A stretch of DNA of 64,000 nt, from contig JALFKQ010000035.1 in assembly GCA_022774645.1 (NCBI GenBank), forward strand, positions 62,001-126,000, in the 5' to 3' direction. Source of the stretch: Mycoplasmatota bacterium (GTDB lineage Bacteria > Bacillota_I > Bacilli_A > RF39 > UBA660). Of this stretch, positions 8,458-15,503 are shown one piece after another. The notes beneath the pieces were generated by a model. That model was not told the origin of the DNA, did not search any database, and saw nothing but the letters and a program-made list of their open reading frames with translations. Within the stretch, counting starts at the first letter, position 1. The number at the start of each line of letters is the position of its first letter. The translations under genes and the position numbers were made by a program.

Positions 8458-9097
8458 ACTTATACCCCATTCCTCTAACAGTAGTTATTAAATCTCTATA
8501 CTCCTTTAAATTATTTCTAAGCATTTTTATATGTGTATCTATTGTTCTATCATTACCTAGATAATCATAATTCCATACATTATTTAAAAGCTGTTCTCTT
8601 GATAAAGCAATACCTTTATTACTTATAAAGTACACAAGTAAATCATATTCTTTTGGTGTTAACATAAGTTCTTTATCTTTTATATACACAGCATGTCCCA
8701 AATAGTCTACCTTTAAGTCTTTATAAACAAATGTATTTTCTTCACCTTTATATCTTTTTAATATTGCATTTATTCTTGCCATTAATTCTTTTGGACTAAA
8801 TGGTTTAGTCATATAATCATCTATTCCTAAATCAAATCCAGCTAGTATATCATATTCTTCACTTCTTGCTGATAACATTATAGTTGGAGTATTATATCTT
8901 TTCTTAATTTCTTTATAAGCTGTAAAGCCATCCATTTTAGGCATCATTATATCCATTATTATAAAGTCAGCATCTCCTGCTTTTTCAAGAGCTTCCACAC
9001 CATTTTCAGCCTCTATAACATCATATTTATTTTCAAAACAATACTCTTTAATAACATCTCTAATTAACTTTTCATCATCAACTATTAATACTTTCAC
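8441..9097 (-). CDS. OmpR/PhoB-family response regulator
   Basis: The receiver domain has the acidic pair D7/D8, phospho-acceptor D49 (IIMDIMMPKMDG) and the conserved Lys in MTKPFSPKEL. A winged-helix DNA-binding domain follows (LTPKEYDLLVYFISNKG, RTIDTHIKMLRNNLK, RGMGYKF). I chose the GTG at 9097 because AGGTG stands 6 bases upstream and the protein then begins MKVLIVDDE. A GTG at 9106 is in frame but poorly placed. First gene of a regulator-kinase-hydrogenase operon. Confidence 0.93.
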   Translation of the reverse strand: MKVLIVDDEKLIRDVIKEYCFENKYDVIEAENGVEALEKAGDADFIIMDIMMPKMDGFTAYKEIKKRYNTPTIMLSARSEEYDILAGFDLGIDDYMTKPFSPKELMARINAILKRYKGEENTFVYKDLKVDYLGHAVYIKDKELMLTPKEYDLLVYFISNKGIALSREQLLNNVWNYDYLGNDRTIDTHIKMLRNNLKEYRDLITTVRGMGYKFEIKE

Positions 9098-9119
9098 CCG
9101 TATCACCTCATATAAAAAT

Positions 9120-9152
9120 ATAATATCATATTGTGAAAAAATAGTGAAAAAA
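9120..9152 (-). promoter_or_regulatory. promoter of the two-component operon with direct repeats
   Basis: On the minus strand TTCACT (9148-9143), 17-base spacer, TATTAT (9125-9120). Two direct copies of GTGAAAAAA (plus-strand reading, 9133-9141 and 9144-9152), 11 bases apart, overlap the -35. That is the spacing used by dimers of OmpR-type regulators, so autoregulation is plausible. Confidence 0.5.
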
Positions 9153-9186
9153 ATATGTATTATATATAAAAATTAATAATACATAT
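9145..9186 (-). terminator. terminator of the gene at 9173
   Basis: On the minus strand AATATGTATTA (9186-9176) pairs with TAATACATATT (9163-9153), followed by seven T. The T run is shared with the repeats in front of the response regulator. Confidence 0.65.
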
Positions 9187-9937
9187 TACAATTAAATCCA
9201 TTACATTTTATTTTATATTTATCTACAACTCTTTTATTTTTAACAACATAAACAATTGGATATACATCATTAAAATTATTTCCAAGTTTATTTAAGTTTT
9301 TATAGTCCTTACTATTTAATGATGATGAATCCACATAATAAACATTACTATCAAAATTAATCCATTTTTCAATTATATCTAAACTAAGAGCACATTCAAC
9401 AGTACTACAAGAATTACCAATAAAGATTATTTTAGAATATTCATCACTATTATAAATTTCATTTATTTTACTTGTATTTATCTTTATTAAATTTAATACT
9501 GTATTTTTAGATTTTTTATATTCACCTATACTCATATTAAAATATTTACTAAATTCATGATTTAAACTATCAAGATTAGATAAATAAAAATAATTATCAA
9601 CCTTATCAATATTAAGTATTATATAATCTTCATTAATTTCTTTAACATAAATACTTTTATTACAATTCAATTTAATTTCTTTTTTCTTAGAATTATAATT
9701 ATATCTAGTACATTTATCAAATGAGTCACTTTCATTATTGTTAGTAGGTATTATATAAGAAAAATTATCCCCACTTATATTTATCACATCATAATAACCA
9801 GTTTTATAATTATATTTATACCAATTCTTATTAAATATTTTTTCATCCAAAGACTTATCATTAAATATATATAATAATGATATTGATACAAGTACAATAA
9901 ACACACCAACGATTACTATTATCTTATTATTTTTCAT
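9173..9937 (-). CDS. membrane-anchored protein with possible thioredoxin-like C-terminal domain
   Basis: A 254-residue protein with an N-terminal membrane helix (about 5-25) and the rest outside. Residues about 165-245 (KIIFIGNSCSTVECALSLDIIEKW ... VYPIVYVVKNKRVVDKY) read like a thioredoxin-type strand-helix-strand run with a target-binding proline (YPIVY). The cysteines are spaced CxxxxC (CSTVEC), not CxxC. The middle part is beta-rich and unrecognised. It may be a degenerate redox or substrate-binding domain; this rests on pattern only. Transcribed alone, with its own terminator. Confidence 0.5.
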   Translation of the reverse strand: MKNNKIIVIVGVFIVLVSISLLYIFNDKSLDEKIFNKNWYKYNYKTGYYDVINISGDNFSYIIPTNNNESDSFDKCTRYNYNSKKKEIKLNCNKSIYVKEINEDYIILNIDKVDNYFYLSNLDSLNHEFSKYFNMSIGEYKKSKNTVLNLIKINTSKINEIYNSDEYSKIIFIGNSCSTVECALSLDIIEKWINFDSNVYYVDSSSLNSKDYKNLNKLGNNFNDVYPIVYVVKNKRVVDKYKIKCNGFNCNMYY

Positions 9938-9945
9938 ACTATAAT

Positions 9946-9981
9946 GATAACAAAAAACAAGTAACTTTTCAATTACTTGTT
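9946..9981 (-). terminator. terminator downstream of rpmE and the small acidic protein
   Basis: AACAAGTAA (9956-9964) and TTACTTGTT (9973-9981) form a 9-bp stem; TTTTTT follows on the minus strand. It overlaps the stop codon at 9973. Confidence 0.8.
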
Positions 9982-10239
9982 AGTATTAGCATAATAATTA
10001 AACTCACTAATTTCCTTTGACACCGCATCCAAATCATCAGCATCACTTTCATCATCTAATACTTCATCTATCATAAATATTAATTCATCTATTGATGAAC
10101 ATTTATTAGGATCAATTGAATATTTTAATAAAACACTATATTGATAATCTGAAAGAAATATTCCTTTTTTGATTTCTTTATGCATATATTTTTCATCAAA
10201 TAAATCATCTATATTTACTTTATCACCATTTATTTTCAT
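9973..10239 (-). CDS. small acidic protein of unknown function
   Basis: 88 residues with an acidic C-terminal third (DDESDADDLDAVSKEISEF), no cysteine pairs and no membrane segment. The ATG at 10239 is set by AGGAGA five bases upstream; that site lies between the rpmE stop and this gene, so the two form a pair. Not recognised; possibly a small regulatory or ribosome-linked protein by location only. Confidence 0.6.
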   Translation of the reverse strand: MKINGDKVNIDDLFDEKYMHKEIKKGIFLSDYQYSVLLKYSIDPNKCSSIDELIFMIDEVLDDESDADDLDAVSKEISEFNYYANTNK

Positions 10240-10265
10240 TGTTTCTCCTAAGAAAAAAATCACTA

Positions 10266-10466
10266 TTAATCAGTGATTCCATATTTGTCTTTGAATTTTT
10301 GTACATTTCCAGTCTTAACAGTTTTGAATTTTCCTGTATAGAATGAATGGCATTTATTGCATGATTCTAATTGAATTTCATCTTTTGTAGATTTAACTTC
10401 GAATTCATTACCACATGCACATTTAACTTTACATACCTTTTGTACTGGATGTATTCCCTTTTTCAT
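10266..10466 (-). CDS. rpmE: 50S ribosomal protein L31, zinc-binding form
   Basis: Large-subunit protein at the central protuberance. MKKGIHP at the start and FYTGKFKTVKTGNVQKFKDKYG are typical. Four cysteines (CKVKCACG and ESCNKCHSFYTG) give the zinc site, so this is the C+ paralogue. 66 residues, the usual size. The ATG at 10466 has AGGAGG 6 bases upstream; the longer in-frame start at 10484 would place that site inside the coding sequence. rpmE beside murA/prfA matches the Bacillus order, though rho is not here. Confidence 0.95.
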   Translation of the reverse strand: MKKGIHPVQKVCKVKCACGNEFEVKSTKDEIQLESCNKCHSFYTGKFKTVKTGNVQKFKDKYGITD

Positions 10467-10482
10467 ATCTATCCTCCTCGCC

Positions 10483-10511
10483 ATAACTTATAAACAGTTA
10501 TAGAAATAACT
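10483..10511 (-). promoter_or_regulatory. three-arm alternative hairpin in the rpmE leader
   Basis: In the short leader the hexamers at 10506-10511, 10496-10501 and 10483-10488 read AGTTAT, ATAACT, AGTTAT on the minus strand. The middle arm can pair with either neighbour, just upstream of the ribosome site. This could give a switch, but the arms are only 6 bp and A+T-rich. Confidence 0.3.
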
Positions 10512-10520
10512 TCACGATGT

Positions 10521-10549
10521 ATTATACATAAGTTTAATAAGAAAATCAA
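10521..10549 (-). promoter_or_regulatory. promoter of rpmE
   Basis: On the minus strand TTGATT (10549-10544), 17-base spacer ending in TATG, TATAAT (10526-10521). A strong primary-sigma promoter. Confidence 0.75.
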
Positions 10550-10555
10550 GTATAA

Positions 10556-11197
10556 TTAATCATTTTGAAGTAATTTTACAGATTTATATAGCTCATAATT
10601 ACCATTGTTCGATAGTTTAAATGTTTTAAAACTAGAAATATTTTCTTTATTCTTTGTTAAATCAAACATATTTATGTAATTATAATTTTTATATAATTTA
10701 TTTAAATTATTATTATCTTTATTAATACAATAATTACCAATAATAATTATTTTAGCTGTTGATATCTTGTTAATAACATTAATCAAGTTATTCAAGTCAT
10801 CATATATTTTTTTATCATATTCTTTTAAAATACTATCGGATTTATTGCATTTATTAAAATATTCTTCATTATTAGCATTTAAAATAATAATATTAGATTT
10901 TGATATTAATTGATTTAAATATATTTTTTTATTTTTAGAAACTACATATTTATTATTTTTTATATCATTAAGAATATCTTTATAATTATTTTTATCAAGA
11001 GTAAATAATTCATTAAAAAATACAACATCATTTTTTAAATCATCATACAAATATTTATCATATGTTTTATATTCATTATTAGTTAAATGATTATCACCTA
11101 ACATTAAAATAGATTTTCTATTTGTAAGTGTCACATCATAAATAATAAATGAGAAAATTAAAGCCAAGAAAAAAATAACGAGTATTTTTATTTTCAT
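10556..11197 (-). CDS. membrane-anchored protein, weakly SGNH-hydrolase-like
   Basis: 213 residues with an N-terminal membrane helix (about 3-22). ILMLGDN stands where SGNH/GDSL enzymes have LGDS, and a C-terminal LSNNGNYELYKS stands where they have the HLSxxG block. The nucleophilic Ser and the catalytic His are both missing from these places. If related, it is a dead member. The ATG at 11197 follows AGGTGA by 5 bases; a GTG at 11206 lies inside that site. It starts 20 bases after murA and is probably cotranscribed with it. Confidence 0.4.
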   Translation of the reverse strand: MKIKILVIFFLALIFSFIIYDVTLTNRKSILMLGDNHLTNNEYKTYDKYLYDDLKNDVVFFNELFTLDKNNYKDILNDIKNNKYVVSKNKKIYLNQLISKSNIIILNANNEEYFNKCNKSDSILKEYDKKIYDDLNNLINVINKISTAKIIIIGNYCINKDNNNLNKLYKNYNYINMFDLTKNKENISSFKTFKLSNNGNYELYKSVKLLQND

Positions 11198-11216
11198 AAG
11201 ATTCACCTATTAAATA

Positions 11217-12470
11217 TTACTCAGTTATTTCTATTTTAGCACCAACATTTTTTAATTTGTTAATTAAATCTCCATATCCTCTTAAAATATATTCAGAATT
11301 ATCTATATGACTTATACCATCTGCAATTAAAGCTGCTATTAATAGTGATGCTCCACCTCTTAAATCAGTAGCAACAACATCAGTTCCTTTTAATTTAACT
11401 GGACCATTTATTTCTAATTTGTGATCAGATAATATTTTAGTATCAGCACCCATTTTATTCAATTCAATCGTATTTTTAAATCTATTTTCATATATTGTTT
11501 CTTCTATCATAGATTTACCATTTGCTTGAGTTAACAATGCAGTTATTGGTTGTTGTAAATCAGTTGGAAATCCAGGAAAAGCAAGGGTTTTTATTTTAGT
11601 TGGTTTTAACTTATTACATCTAGATATTGTAAGAGTATCACCATCTATTTCATAATGAACTCCTATTTCTTTTAGTTTTATTAATAATGCTTCAATATGT
11701 TCTTTTATAATACCTTTTATTTTAAGATTTTCACCTAAAGCTGCTCCAATTATTATATAAGTTCCACTTTCTATTCTATCTGGAAACACTTCTATAACAC
11801 TTTCACCAAGAGGACATTTTCCTTCAATTTCTATTCTTTTGGTACCTGCACCTCTTATCTTAGCTCCCATATTAATTAAAAATGAAGCCACATTAACTAT
11901 TTCAGGTTCCATCGCAGCATTTTCGATAACGGTTGTGCCCTCTGCGCCAATAGCAGCAAACATTACATTAATAGTTGCTCCAACGCTTGGAAAATCAAAA
12001 TATATTTTCTTACCTATTAATTTATTAGCTGTAATAATGTATCTATTTTTTATTATTTCTACATGAGCACCTAATTCTTCAAATCCCTTTATATGAATAT
12101 CAATAGGTCTTGCACCAATGTTACACCCACCAGGAAAAGATATTTCAACTCTTCCAAATCTAGCAAGCAAAATACCCATAAAATAATACGAAGCTCTCAT
12201 TTGTACACTTAATTCTTCTGGTATTGGTTTGTTCATAACATTAGTAGAATCTATATATAGTGCATCATTTTTATGTTCAACTTTACAATTTAATAATTCC
12301 ATTATTTTAATCAAATATTCTATATCACTAATCTCAGGAACATTATAAATAACAGTCTTACCCTTAGATAATATTGCCATCGGAACAAGTGCTACTGCAC
12401 TGTTTTTAGCACCACTAATTTTAACTTCACCACTAAGAGGTTTATTACCACTTATAGTTATTCTTGTCAT
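11217..12470 (-). CDS. murA: UDP-N-acetylglucosamine 1-carboxyvinyltransferase
   Basis: First committed step of peptidoglycan synthesis: enolpyruvyl transfer from PEP to UDP-GlcNAc in the cytoplasm. ISGAKNSAVAL is near the start, the active-site loop FPGGCNIGARPID carries Cys116 (the fosfomycin target) and GFPTDLQ is present. 417 residues, normal for the family. Position beside rpmE and prfA suggests the MurAB/MurZ paralogue of the Bacillus map. A TTG at 12479 lies 4 bases from AAAGG and the ATG at 12470 about 13; I kept the ATG because the family starts at this point. Confidence 0.95.
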   Translation of the reverse strand: MTRITISGNKPLSGEVKISGAKNSAVALVPMAILSKGKTVIYNVPEISDIEYLIKIMELLNCKVEHKNDALYIDSTNVMNKPIPEELSVQMRASYYFMGILLARFGRVEISFPGGCNIGARPIDIHIKGFEELGAHVEIIKNRYIITANKLIGKKIYFDFPSVGATINVMFAAIGAEGTTVIENAAMEPEIVNVASFLINMGAKIRGAGTKRIEIEGKCPLGESVIEVFPDRIESGTYIIIGAALGENLKIKGIIKEHIEALLIKLKEIGVHYEIDGDTLTISRCNKLKPTKIKTLAFPGFPTDLQQPITALLTQANGKSMIEETIYENRFKNTIELNKMGADTKILSDHKLEINGPVKLKGTDVVATDLRGGASLLIAALIADGISHIDNSEYILRGYGDLINKLKNVGAKIEITE

Positions 12471-12496
12471 AAAAATCAATAACCTTTCTAATTAAT

Positions 12497-12525
12497 AATA
12501 TACTATTAATCAAGGTTTTAATCAA
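12497..12525 (-). promoter_or_regulatory. promoter of murA
   Basis: On the minus strand TTGATT (12525-12520), 17-base spacer, TATATT (12502-12497). Confidence 0.55.
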
Positions 12526-12557
12526 TGAATTATACATTTTATGAAAAAATATTTACA

Positions 12558-13058
12558 TTAAAACAATTTTTTAAAGATTTCTAATATTTTAAAATCATAT
12601 TTTATCTCTTCATCAAAATTATCATCTATCATACATAAAGGAGGATATAAAATACACCAATAATTATTTCCTTTTGCTTCTCCAATAGATACCACTAATG
12701 ATTCATACTCTCCTTCTTTATAAGTAATTCCATTATATTTTTTAACTGGAAAATAATTCATACCATAATTTACATCAAAATTCATATTATAGTTATTATT
12801 ATTAAAAAGTCTTTCTATCTCTTCTTCAATATTGCTTATATTATTAATAATATTTTTTCTAGTAACATCTTTATCATTATAATCATTAAAAACATATTTA
12901 GATATTTTATTAACAACCATTTCTTTCATAAGAATATCTTTACTAGAATTACTATTAGAAATAACCCTAAATCTAATCGCATCATTATTACTATAATTTT
13001 CAACATTAAAAAGTATTACACCTATAACAAATAATATTATGATTAACAATTTTTTCAT
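12558..13058 (-). CDS. spoIIR: stage II sporulation protein R
   Basis: A secreted forespore signalling protein that in Bacillus activates the SpoIIGA protease and so sigma-E in the mother cell. An N-terminal signal/anchor (about 3-19) is followed by the family signature IRFRVISNSNSSKDILMKEMVVNKI, and the C-terminal half has the SpoIIR pattern (VNYGMNYFPVKKYNGITYKEGEYESLVVSIGEAKGNNYWCILYPPLC). 166 residues, shorter than the Bacillus protein. It stands after prmC, as in B. subtilis. The upstream hairpin overlaps its ribosome site (AAAGG). Direct evidence for sporulation ancestry. Confidence 0.9.
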   Translation of the reverse strand: MKKLLIIILFVIGVILFNVENYSNNDAIRFRVISNSNSSKDILMKEMVVNKISKYVFNDYNDKDVTRKNIINNISNIEEEIERLFNNNNYNMNFDVNYGMNYFPVKKYNGITYKEGEYESLVVSIGEAKGNNYWCILYPPLCMIDDNFDEEIKYDFKILEIFKKLF

Positions 13059-13061
13059 TTA

Positions 13062-13096
13062 AAAACCAACCTTTCAAATACATATTGGTTGGTTTT
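13062..13096 (-). terminator. hairpin between prmC and spoIIR: terminator or translation block
   Basis: A perfect 10-bp stem, AAAACCAACC (13062-13071) with GGTTGGTTTT (13087-13096). On the minus strand it ends in five T only four bases before the spoIIR ATG, and the GG of the likely ribosome site AAAGG is in the stem. It could end the rpoE-prfA-prmC transcript and also restrict read-through translation of spoIIR. Confidence 0.6.
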
Positions 13097-13104
13097 ATTA
13101 TTTT

Positions 13105-13845
13105 TTATTCATTAATTATAAATAAATATCTATCTCTTCCTGTTAAATCCTTTTCAATTTTAATAACCGAATCATTAAAATAACTCTTAGCAATATCATA
13201 AATAAGATTTCCTTGCCACCATCCTATTTCAAATGCTATAAGAAATTTATCATTTAAAAACTTTTTAGCATTTTTTATTATTATTTCATAAAAATATAGA
13301 CCTTCATTATCAGCATATAAAGCAATATTTGGTTCGTATTTTTTAACAGAATCCATTATTACTTCATTTCTACTTATATATGGTGGATTACTTACAATAA
13401 CATCAAATTTACCATTAATATTACTAAAAATATCACTTTTAACATAATTTATATCTAAATTATTAATTTTAGCATTATTTAAAGCCATTTTTAGAGCTTT
13501 ATCAGATATATCACATCCAGTAACCATAGAATTAAGTTTATCCTTTAAAACAATTGAAATTGCTCCACTACCAGTGCCTATATCTAATATATTGATTTTA
13601 TCATTAAACATTTTATTACAAATATTAATAACTTTTTCAACTAAATATTCAGTTTCATATCTAGGAATTAAAGTATCTTCACTAACATTAATTCTATATC
13701 CATAAAAATCAACATATCCAATTAAATATTGTATAGGGTAACCATTTTTCAATAATTCATAATCATGTTCAATATCTTTACTAACAGCTATTAATTCTTC
13801 AGCTTCTCTTCTTGATATTCCAAGAGAAATAATCTTATTTATCAT
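13105..13845 (-). CDS. prmC: release factor glutamine N5-methyltransferase
   Basis: Methylates the Gln of the GGQ motif in release factors using S-adenosylmethionine. It has an N-terminal helical substrate domain (SRREAEELIAVSK), the SAM motif ILDIGTGSGAISI and the catalytic VSNPPYIS. 246 residues, slightly short. The start overlaps the end of prfA, its substrate's gene, by 11 bases, the usual pairing. Confidence 0.94.
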   Translation of the reverse strand: MINKIISLGISRREAEELIAVSKDIEHDYELLKNGYPIQYLIGYVDFYGYRINVSEDTLIPRYETEYLVEKVINICNKMFNDKINILDIGTGSGAISIVLKDKLNSMVTGCDISDKALKMALNNAKINNLDINYVKSDIFSNINGKFDVIVSNPPYISRNEVIMDSVKKYEPNIALYADNEGLYFYEIIIKNAKKFLNDKFLIAFEIGWWQGNLIYDIAKSYFNDSVIKIEKDLTGRDRYLFIINE

Positions 13846-14899
13846 TACTCTCTTCCATTCTCATTCTTTCATCTTCAGCAATCAAAGCTTCAATTAAGTC
13901 TTCAAGATTACCTTCCATAATCTTATCTAAATGCATAACCGTATAGTTAATTCTATGATCAGTAAGTCTATTCTGAGGATAATTATAAGTTCTTATTTTT
14001 TCAGCTCTATCACCTGTTCCAATCTTATTTCTTCTTTCATTACCAAGTTTTTCATCTTGTTCTCTTTGTTTTAAATCATAAAGTCTTGTTTTAAGTATTT
14101 GTAATGCTTTCTCTTTATTCTTGATTTGACTTCTTTCAACTTGACAATAAACAACTATATTTGTTGGAATATGAGTAATTCTAACAGCAGAATCAGTTGT
14201 ATTAACACATTGTCCCCCTGCTCCACTACTTCTTGTAATATCTACTCTAATATCACTATCTTTTATTTCAACATCAATTTCTTCTACTTCTGGCATAACA
14301 AGAACAGTAGCAGTTGATGTATGTACTCTACCAGCACTTTCAGTTTCAGGAACTCTTTGTACTCTATGAGCACCACTTTCATACTTAAGTTTAGAATAAA
14401 CACTCTCGCCACTAAGCATAAATTCTATTTGAGAATATCCACCACTTTCACCAGGCACTTCATGAGTTACATCCAATTTCCATCCTTGCTTTTCAGCATA
14501 TTTAAAATACATTCTAAACAAATCGCCAGCAAATATATTAGCTTCATCACCACCAGCAGCTCCTCTGATTTCCATAACAACATTCTTTTCATCATTAGGA
14601 TCCTTTGGTAAAAGTAATATTTTCAATTTTTTCTCATATTCTTCTTTTTCACTATGTAAATTTTCTAATTCTTCATTAGCAAAATCTTTCATTTCTGGAT
14701 CATGAGCCATTTCCTTAGCTGCTTCTATATCATCTAATATTGTATTATATTTTTTATATGCATTAACTATTGGTTCAATTGAATTTTTTTCTTTTGAAAC
14801 AACTTGCATTTTTTTATAATCTTCATATATTTCTGGTTTTAATAACTCATTGCATAAATAATCATATCTTTCTTGTATAATTTCTAATCTTTCTTTCAT
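13835..14899 (-). CDS. prfA: peptide chain release factor 1
   Basis: Recognises UAA and UAG and triggers peptide release. The anticodon-like PET tripeptide in QRVPETESAGRVHTS marks RF1, not RF2. The catalytic GGQ lies in SSGAGGQCVNTTDSAVRITH; the residue after GGQ is Cys where many species have His. 354 residues, full length. Followed by prmC, which modifies its Gln. Good site AAAGGATGG before the ATG. Confidence 0.96.
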   Translation of the reverse strand: MKERLEIIQERYDYLCNELLKPEIYEDYKKMQVVSKEKNSIEPIVNAYKKYNTILDDIEAAKEMAHDPEMKDFANEELENLHSEKEEYEKKLKILLLPKDPNDEKNVVMEIRGAAGGDEANIFAGDLFRMYFKYAEKQGWKLDVTHEVPGESGGYSQIEFMLSGESVYSKLKYESGAHRVQRVPETESAGRVHTSTATVLVMPEVEEIDVEIKDSDIRVDITRSSGAGGQCVNTTDSAVRITHIPTNIVVYCQVERSQIKNKEKALQILKTRLYDLKQREQDEKLGNERRNKIGTGDRAEKIRTYNYPQNRLTDHRINYTVMHLDKIMEGNLEDLIEALIAEDERMRMEESNDK

Positions 14900-14938
14900 A
14901 TTTCCATCCTTTCAAATATTAATATTTAAGAAAACCAG

Positions 14939-15385
14939 CTACAAGTCAGATTCATCTTCATATCCTTCATCAACAATAACTAAATCTTTAAGATCATCAT
15001 CACTATCATCATCTTCCATATCATCGATAGTATCATAATAATCTCCTTCTTCTTCAGTATTATTATCTTCTTCTGGACTTTCTACTTCAATATCATCCTC
15101 CATATCATCTTCTAAATCTTGAATATTTATTTCAGATGTATGATTTTCTCTTAAATCCCAATATCCTTTTTCTAATTGTATAAATCTTTTTTCAGTAGCA
15201 AGTAAAGTAAAAAAGTCCCCAATTTGATTTTCATATTCTTTATCTGTCATACCTAAAGCATCACATATAATTTTGAAAATATCAGTGATTTTCATCTTCT
15301 TGCCTTTCTCTTTTAATATTATATAAGCAATATCATCAAATTGCATTGTTTCTAATGTATCTTTATCTATTGATTTTAATTTCAT
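14939..15385 (-). CDS. rpoE: RNA polymerase delta subunit
   Basis: A Gram-positive RNA polymerase subunit that speeds recycling and sharpens promoter selection. The N-terminal HARE-HTH fold (residues 1-90, ending in GYWDLRENH) is followed by a disordered tail dominated by Asp and Glu (about 95-148), the hallmark of the family. 148 residues. Site GGAGG upstream. Heads the rpoE-prfA-prmC group. Confidence 0.92.
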   Translation of the reverse strand: MKLKSIDKDTLETMQFDDIAYIILKEKGKKMKITDIFKIICDALGMTDKEYENQIGDFFTLLATEKRFIQLEKGYWDLRENHTSEINIQDLEDDMEDDIEVESPEEDNNTEEEGDYYDTIDDMEDDDSDDDLKDLVIVDEGYEDESDL

Positions 15386-15427
15386 TATAATTAAGCCTCC
15401 TCTAAGCCTTTCTTTCTTTCCATTAAA

Positions 15428-15455
15428 ATTATACTTATTTTTTATAATAAATCAA
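15428..15455 (-). promoter_or_regulatory. promoter of rpoE
   Basis: On the minus strand TTGATT (15455-15450), 16-base spacer, TATAAT (15433-15428). Confidence 0.65.
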
Positions 15456-15503
15456 GTATTTTTTTATTCATTTTATTACATACTAAATATTAAGGAAATA
15501 TAT

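Noticed and set aside
14126..14317. Cys after GGQ in release factor 1 as a novel feature
   Set aside because: The residue after GGQ varies among Firmicutes release factors, so it is noted in the entry but not claimed as new.
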